Shown piece after piece: positions 5,953 to 8,797 of a DNA stretch of 8,797 nucleotides. This DNA comes from Candidatus Kapaibacterium sp. (lineage in GTDB: Bacteria > Bacteroidota > Ignavibacteria > Kapaibacteriales > UBA2268): assembly GCA_028691175.1 (NCBI GenBank), contig JAQUZU010000070.1, forward strand, positions 1 to 8,797. Reading direction: 5' to 3'. The notes beneath the pieces were generated by a model, which worked only from the letters and a program-made list of their open reading frames with translations, had not been told where the DNA came from and searched no databases. The position numbers and the translations under genes are program-made. Numbering within the stretch: the first letter of the stretch is position 1; each line of letters starts with the position of its first letter.

Positions 5953-6807
5953 ATGAACGACAAAATCTATAAATATTGTTTAATTACTGCTGTTGGGCTA
6001 ATTCTGCCCGTGGGCGTGGGGATTTTCCTCACGCTCCTTTGGGACGCGATGCCGGCGTTCGAGAAGTTCGGTGTCATTGAATTCATTACCTCCTGCGACG
6101 GAAACAGCGTAGCGGAGGGCGAAAAATATGGCGCTCTGCCGTATATTGTCGGAACACTTGCCACTTCATTTTTGGCACTAATTATCTCGGTACCGTTTTC
6201 GCTGGCAGCGGCATTATTTTCCGGCGAGTACTATCGCGGAAAACGTTTCGCCGGGATAATCGATTCCGCCGTCGCCATGCTTGCCGGAATTCCGTCCATA
6301 ATTTACGGATTATGGGGATTTGCCGTTTTGAACCCTATACTCGTGAGCATGAAATTAAGCGAAACCGGTTACGGCATTTTATCGGCGTCGCTTCTGCTGG
6401 CAATTATGATAATTCCATATTCTGCATCTCTGACAAAAGAATTTATTATGATGGTGCCGAGCGAACTGAAAGAGGGGGCCTACAGCCTCGGAGCAACTCG
6501 CAGCGACGTAATTGCAAAAATTGTCCTGCCGAAATGTATGCCGGGAATTATTTCAACATTTATCCTTGCTTTAGGGCGTGCTTTGGGAGAAACTATGGCG
6601 GTAACGATGGTTATCGGAAACACTAATTTTCTGCCAAAATCTATAACGGATACCGGAAACACCATGGCGAGCATTATCGCTAACCGCTTCGGAGAAGCCG
6701 ACGGGCTTCAAATGGCATCGCTTATTGCCATTGCGCTTCTGCTTTTTGTCATTACTTTCATTGTAAATCTGACCGGAAAATTTATTGTTAAAAAGTTGAA
6801 AGCGTAA
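5953..6807 (+). CDS. pstC: Phosphate ABC transporter permease PstC
   Basis: One of the two inner-membrane subunits that form the phosphate channel and dock PstB. The 284 residues show an N-terminal helix (about 9-30), a periplasmic loop with CDGNSVAEGEKYG, then the binding-protein-dependent permease domain (PF00528) from about residue 64. The motif AGIPSIIYGLWG (111-122) is characteristic of PstC. The EAA coupling loop that contacts the ATPase runs from about 171 to 198 (ELKEGAYSLGAT through LPKCMPGI), and ALGRALGETMAV (206-217) is a Pst permease hallmark. It is somewhat shorter than the E. coli protein, with a trimmed N-terminal part. No ribosome site precedes the ATG, which is nine bases after the porin stop. 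It is separated from pstA by a single base, implying translational coupling. Confidence 0.95.
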   Translation: MNDKIYKYCLITAVGLILPVGVGIFLTLLWDAMPAFEKFGVIEFITSCDGNSVAEGEKYGALPYIVGTLATSFLALIISVPFSLAAALFSGEYYRGKRFAGIIDSAVAMLAGIPSIIYGLWGFAVLNPILVSMKLSETGYGILSASLLLAIMIIPYSASLTKEFIMMVPSELKEGAYSLGATRSDVIAKIVLPKCMPGIISTFILALGRALGETMAVTMVIGNTNFLPKSITDTGNTMASIIANRFGEADGLQMASLIAIALLLFVITFIVNLTGKFIVKKLKA

Positions 6808-6808
6808 T

Positions 6809-7651
6809 ATGAACGTTAGAATTATAAAAGACAAAATGATGCACGCGGGAGTCGTTTTCGTTACATTATGTACTCTTGTGCCGCTCTTCGCAATAATTTA
6901 TTCTGTCGTCGCAAAAGGCATCGGACAAATTAATTGGGATTTTTTTACGAAGGTTACGCCTAATTCAATGGAAGCAATGCTCGCAGTCGCCGAAGGAAAA
7001 GTCATTCCCGGAGGTGTTCTGCAAGGGATTGTCGGAACTTTGCTGATCGTTCTTCCTGCTACATTTGCGGCTGTCCCGTTCGGAATCGGCGGCGGTATCT
7101 ATCTGTACGAAAAAGATAATTCCCGCCTCGCTGCGGTGCTGCGAATGATAGTCGACATGATACAGGGGCTCCCTAGCATAATTCTCGGTATTATCGTATA
7201 TCTCTGGGTAGTCGTTCCGATGAAATCTTACTCGGCAATTGCCGGCAGCGTCGCAATGTTTATAATGATGTTACCGATGATTGTGCGCTCAACCGAAGAA
7301 ACTCTGCGAATGCTGCCGAATAATCTCCGCGAAGCGGGATTGACGCTTGGAGGTACAAACTTCCGCGTTATGATGCGGGTAATGCTGCCTTCCGCATTCG
7401 GTGGAACTGCAACGGGGATCCTGCTTGCCGTCTCGAGAGTAATCGGCGAAACCGCTCCGCTAACGCTGACAATACTCGGCTCCGCAAATGTCTGCTACGA
7501 CCCGCGTGAGCCAAATTCCGCAGTATCTCTTTTAATCTGGGAGTTTTACAATGATCCAAATATGCAAAGTTTAATCTGGAGCGCCGCCTTACTACTCCTC
7601 GTAATTGTTCTATTATTAAATTTATTGGCTAAAAAGTTATCAAAAGGATGA
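6809..7651 (+). CDS. pstA: Phosphate ABC transporter permease PstA
   Basis: The second channel subunit of the Pst importer, 280 residues, in the inner membrane. A first helix (about 11-34) is followed by a periplasmic segment (35-72) and the permease domain (PF00528). DMIQGLPSIILGI (116-128) matches the PstA signature, the EAA loop lies at about 172-199 (NLREAGLTLGGT through MLPSAFGG), and SRVIGETAPL (209-218) is the PstA counterpart of the PstC GRALGETMAV motif, with Pro replacing Met; this is how I tell the two permeases apart. The start ATG is one base past the pstC stop. ATG 6836 or 6839 (Met10/Met11) is possible but would leave the first helix without its basic leader. It ends four bases before pstB, and its last codons contain the pstB ribosome site. 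Confidence 0.95.
   Translation: MNVRIIKDKMMHAGVVFVTLCTLVPLFAIIYSVVAKGIGQINWDFFTKVTPNSMEAMLAVAEGKVIPGGVLQGIVGTLLIVLPATFAAVPFGIGGGIYLYEKDNSRLAAVLRMIVDMIQGLPSIILGIIVYLWVVVPMKSYSAIAGSVAMFIMMLPMIVRSTEETLRMLPNNLREAGLTLGGTNFRVMMRVMLPSAFGGTATGILLAVSRVIGETAPLTLTILGSANVCYDPREPNSAVSLLIWEFYNDPNMQSLIWSAALLLLVIVLLLNLLAKKLSKG
7643..7648 (+). promoter_or_regulatory. Shine-Dalgarno site of pstB, inside the end of pstA
   Basis: AAAGGA lies seven bases before the ATG at 7656 and overlaps the last sense codons of pstA. It decides the pstB start over the in-frame Met7 and suggests that pstB translation starts independently, allowing more ATPase to be made than permease. Confidence 0.6.
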
Positions 7652-7655
7652 AATA

Positions 7656-8420
7656 ATGAATCAGTATCCAATTATGAAAATAAAAAACCTGTCAGTTGAA
7701 TATGCAAAAGGAAAGCCGGCAGTCAAAAATATAAATGCCGAAATTATGAACCATACCGTTACCGCGATAATCGGACCGTCAGGATGCGGAAAAAGTACTC
7801 TGCTGCGTGCCATGAACCGAATCCACGAACTCTACGACAATATTAACGTAACCGGAGAAATCCTCTTAGACGAGGAAAATATCTTTCGGAAATCGCCGAT
7901 AATTGTCAGACGGAAAATCGGTATGGTGTTTCAACGTCCTAATCCGTTCCCGAATATGAGTATTTACGAAAATGTTCTCTCGGGATACACTTTAAACGGA
8001 ATTAAACTAAAAAAATCCACAAAAAATGAAATTGTGCAGACTAATCTCGAAAGCGTCGGACTATGGGACGAAGTAAAAGAATCGCTGCAAAAAAAAGGTA
8101 CTTTCCTATCCGGCGGACAGCAACAAAGGCTTTGTATCGCTCGCGCTCTGGCACTCCGCCCGCAAGTTCTCCTTATGGACGAACCTACTTCTGCTTTAGA
8201 CCCGATTGCGACAAAAAAAATAGAAGAACTTATCCTGCAACTCAAAAATCGCGTTACAATAGTTGTCGTTACTCATAACATGCAGCAGGCGACACGCCTC
8301 GCCGATAGTTCCATGTTTATGTATTTGGGGGAGTTAATAGAGTATCTGCCGACTTATGAATTATTTAATAATCCTAAGAACAAGAAAACGCAAGACTATA
8401 TTTCCGGAAATTTTAGTTAG
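7656..8420 (+). CDS. pstB: Phosphate ABC transporter ATP-binding protein PstB
   Basis: The cytoplasmic ATPase that powers phosphate import through PstC/PstA. At 254 residues it is full length and all nucleotide-binding elements are intact: Walker A GPSGCGKST (40-48) with Lys46, Q-loop Gln93 in VFQRPNPFP, signature LSGGQ (151-155) followed by QQRLCIARAL, Walker B VLLMDEP (171-177) with catalytic Glu176, D-loop SALD (179-182) and switch His207. MNRIHELY (53-60) and VFQRPNPFP are typical of PstB rather than of other ABC ATPases. The signature reads RLCIARA, the form seen in PstB. Two runs of eight A residues (8089-8096 and 8213-8220) lie in the gene without disturbing the frame. It is the last gene of the run; phoU, which often follows pstB, is absent. 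Confidence 0.97.
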   Translation: MNQYPIMKIKNLSVEYAKGKPAVKNINAEIMNHTVTAIIGPSGCGKSTLLRAMNRIHELYDNINVTGEILLDEENIFRKSPIIVRRKIGMVFQRPNPFPNMSIYENVLSGYTLNGIKLKKSTKNEIVQTNLESVGLWDEVKESLQKKGTFLSGGQQQRLCIARALALRPQVLLMDEPTSALDPIATKKIEELILQLKNRVTIVVVTHNMQQATRLADSSMFMYLGELIEYLPTYELFNNPKNKKTQDYISGNFS

Positions 8421-8598
8421 TGAAATGTCTTCGCCACCAATATTGACGTCGTTGATTTAGTTGCCATGTAAAAAAATGAAATTTATATAAGAAATTTGTG
8501 TATTTTTGCTGTAATATTTTCAAGTGGCATAAATAGACTTCGTGCGATTTGAAGGTACGTAAAAATGAAATATTAGAAGTCTCCGAAAATTTATTGCT
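8421..8598 (+). other. AT-rich spacer between pstB and the acetyltransferase gene
   Basis: This 178-base gap holds no gene or remnant that I can recognise, and in particular no trace of phoU. TATTTTTG (8501-8508) matches the -7 consensus TAnnTTTG, but no TTG or TTTG lies 17-23 bp upstream, so any promoter call is weak. AGACTTC (8535-8541) and GAAGTCT (8576-8582) form a 7-bp inverted repeat around 34 bases, near the next start codon. The only other hairpin candidate, AAATTT twice at 8479-8484 and 8492-8497, is all A-T and unlikely to terminate transcription, so I see no clear terminator after pstB. Confidence 0.5.
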
Positions 8599-8797
8599 AT
8601 GACTGAAGAAGAAAAATGTGTAGCAGGTATAGAATATGATGCCACCGACAAGGCGGTTGACGAAAAAATAAACCGCGTCAGAGATTTGGTTTGGGAGTAT
8701 AACAACTTGCGCCCCACGATGATTGCGGAGCGCGAGGCGATGATTCGCAAAATTTTCGGCAAATGCGGCAAAAAGATTTTGGTTCTCCAGCCTTTTT
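8599..8797 (+). CDS. Sugar O-acetyltransferase (maltose/galactoside acetyltransferase type), N-terminal part
   Basis: The first 66 residues of a gene that runs off the right edge. The sequence MTEEEKCVAGIEYDATD, followed by RVRDLVWEYNNLRP and a basic REAMIRKIFG segment, matches the N-terminal maltose acetyltransferase domain (Mac, PF12464) of the LacA/Maa/NodL family, which moves an acetyl group from acetyl-CoA to a sugar hydroxyl in the cytoplasm. The last visible residues, LVLQPF, fit the PPF that leads into the DYG motif and the left-handed beta-helix, which lie outside the window. The ATG at 8599 is the only reasonable start: an in-frame stop lies at 8566-8568 with no ATG, GTG or TTG between. 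No ribosome site is seen. The sugar substrate cannot be told from this fragment. It lies 178 bases from pstB, so it is probably a separate unit. Confidence 0.8.
   Translation, partial: MTEEEKCVAGIEYDATDKAVDEKINRVRDLVWEYNNLRPTMIAEREAMIRKIFGKCGKKILVLQPF

Noticed and set aside
6615..6662. CGGAAACAC repeated 39 bases apart in pstC
   Set aside because: It is two G-N-T codon triplets in the same codon preference within a conserved permease segment, and is too short to suggest duplication.
7964..8245. Reverse-strand open frame of 93 codons inside pstB
   Set aside because: It lies opposite the conserved ABC signature and Walker B region, and its composition is imposed by those codons.
8421..8598. 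Decayed phoU after pstB
   Set aside because: The spacer is only 178 bases, AT-rich and full of stops, with no PhoU-like stretch in any frame that I could see.
1..8797. CRISPR array, tRNA, rRNA, insertion sequence or attachment site
   Set aside because: There are no regularly spaced repeats, no cloverleaf or conserved rRNA segments, no transposase or integrase motifs, and almost the whole window is accounted for by ordinary genes.

Overview
The window looks like chromosomal DNA of a diderm bacterium from the Bacteroidota/Chlorobiota (FCB) side of the tree. The evidence is a 746-residue PiT phosphate permease of the long type known from Bacteroidetes, an LptE-type outer-membrane lipoprotein, a beta-barrel porin, and a promoter fitting the Bacteroidetes consensus (TTTG, 20 bases, TAnnTTTG). 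A few genes carry clear Shine-Dalgarno sites while others have none. No 16S or other marker gene is present, so placement below phylum is not possible.

Layout, all genes on the + strand: (1) bases 1-89 hold a possible terminator tail and a ribosome binding site; (2) 90-845 encodes an unrecognised lipoprotein, closed by a strong intrinsic terminator at 854-879; (3) 880-995 is a regulatory region with a Pho-box-like direct repeat (894-911) just upstream of a Bacteroidetes-type promoter (925-956); (4) 996-8420 is a tight run of seven genes: PiT permease, lptE, pstS, a porin, pstC, pstA and pstB, with gaps of 1 to 57 bases and no visible terminator between them; (5) 8421-8598 is a short AT-rich spacer; (6) 8599 to the right edge is the start of a sugar O-acetyltransferase gene, cut by the window.

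The genes read as a phosphate-acquisition unit. Phosphate would cross the outer membrane through the porin, be captured by PstS in the periplasm and be pumped in by PstC/PstA powered by PstB. PiT gives a second, ion-driven, lower-affinity route. LptE, an assembly factor for the outer-membrane lipopolysaccharide export pore, sits between the two transport systems. The usual pst partner phoU is missing, while the PiT permease carries a C-terminal cytoplasmic helical domain of about 230 residues. The Pho-box-like repeat suggests control by phosphate starvation, possibly of the whole run.

The most notable unexplained items are the Pho-box plus promoter arrangement in front of PiT, a perfect 12-bp hairpin inside the lptE coding sequence, the absence of phoU, and an apparent strand-composition change at the lptE/pstS junction. 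I see no mobile element, CRISPR array, tRNA or rRNA, and no clear evidence of a wholly new system.
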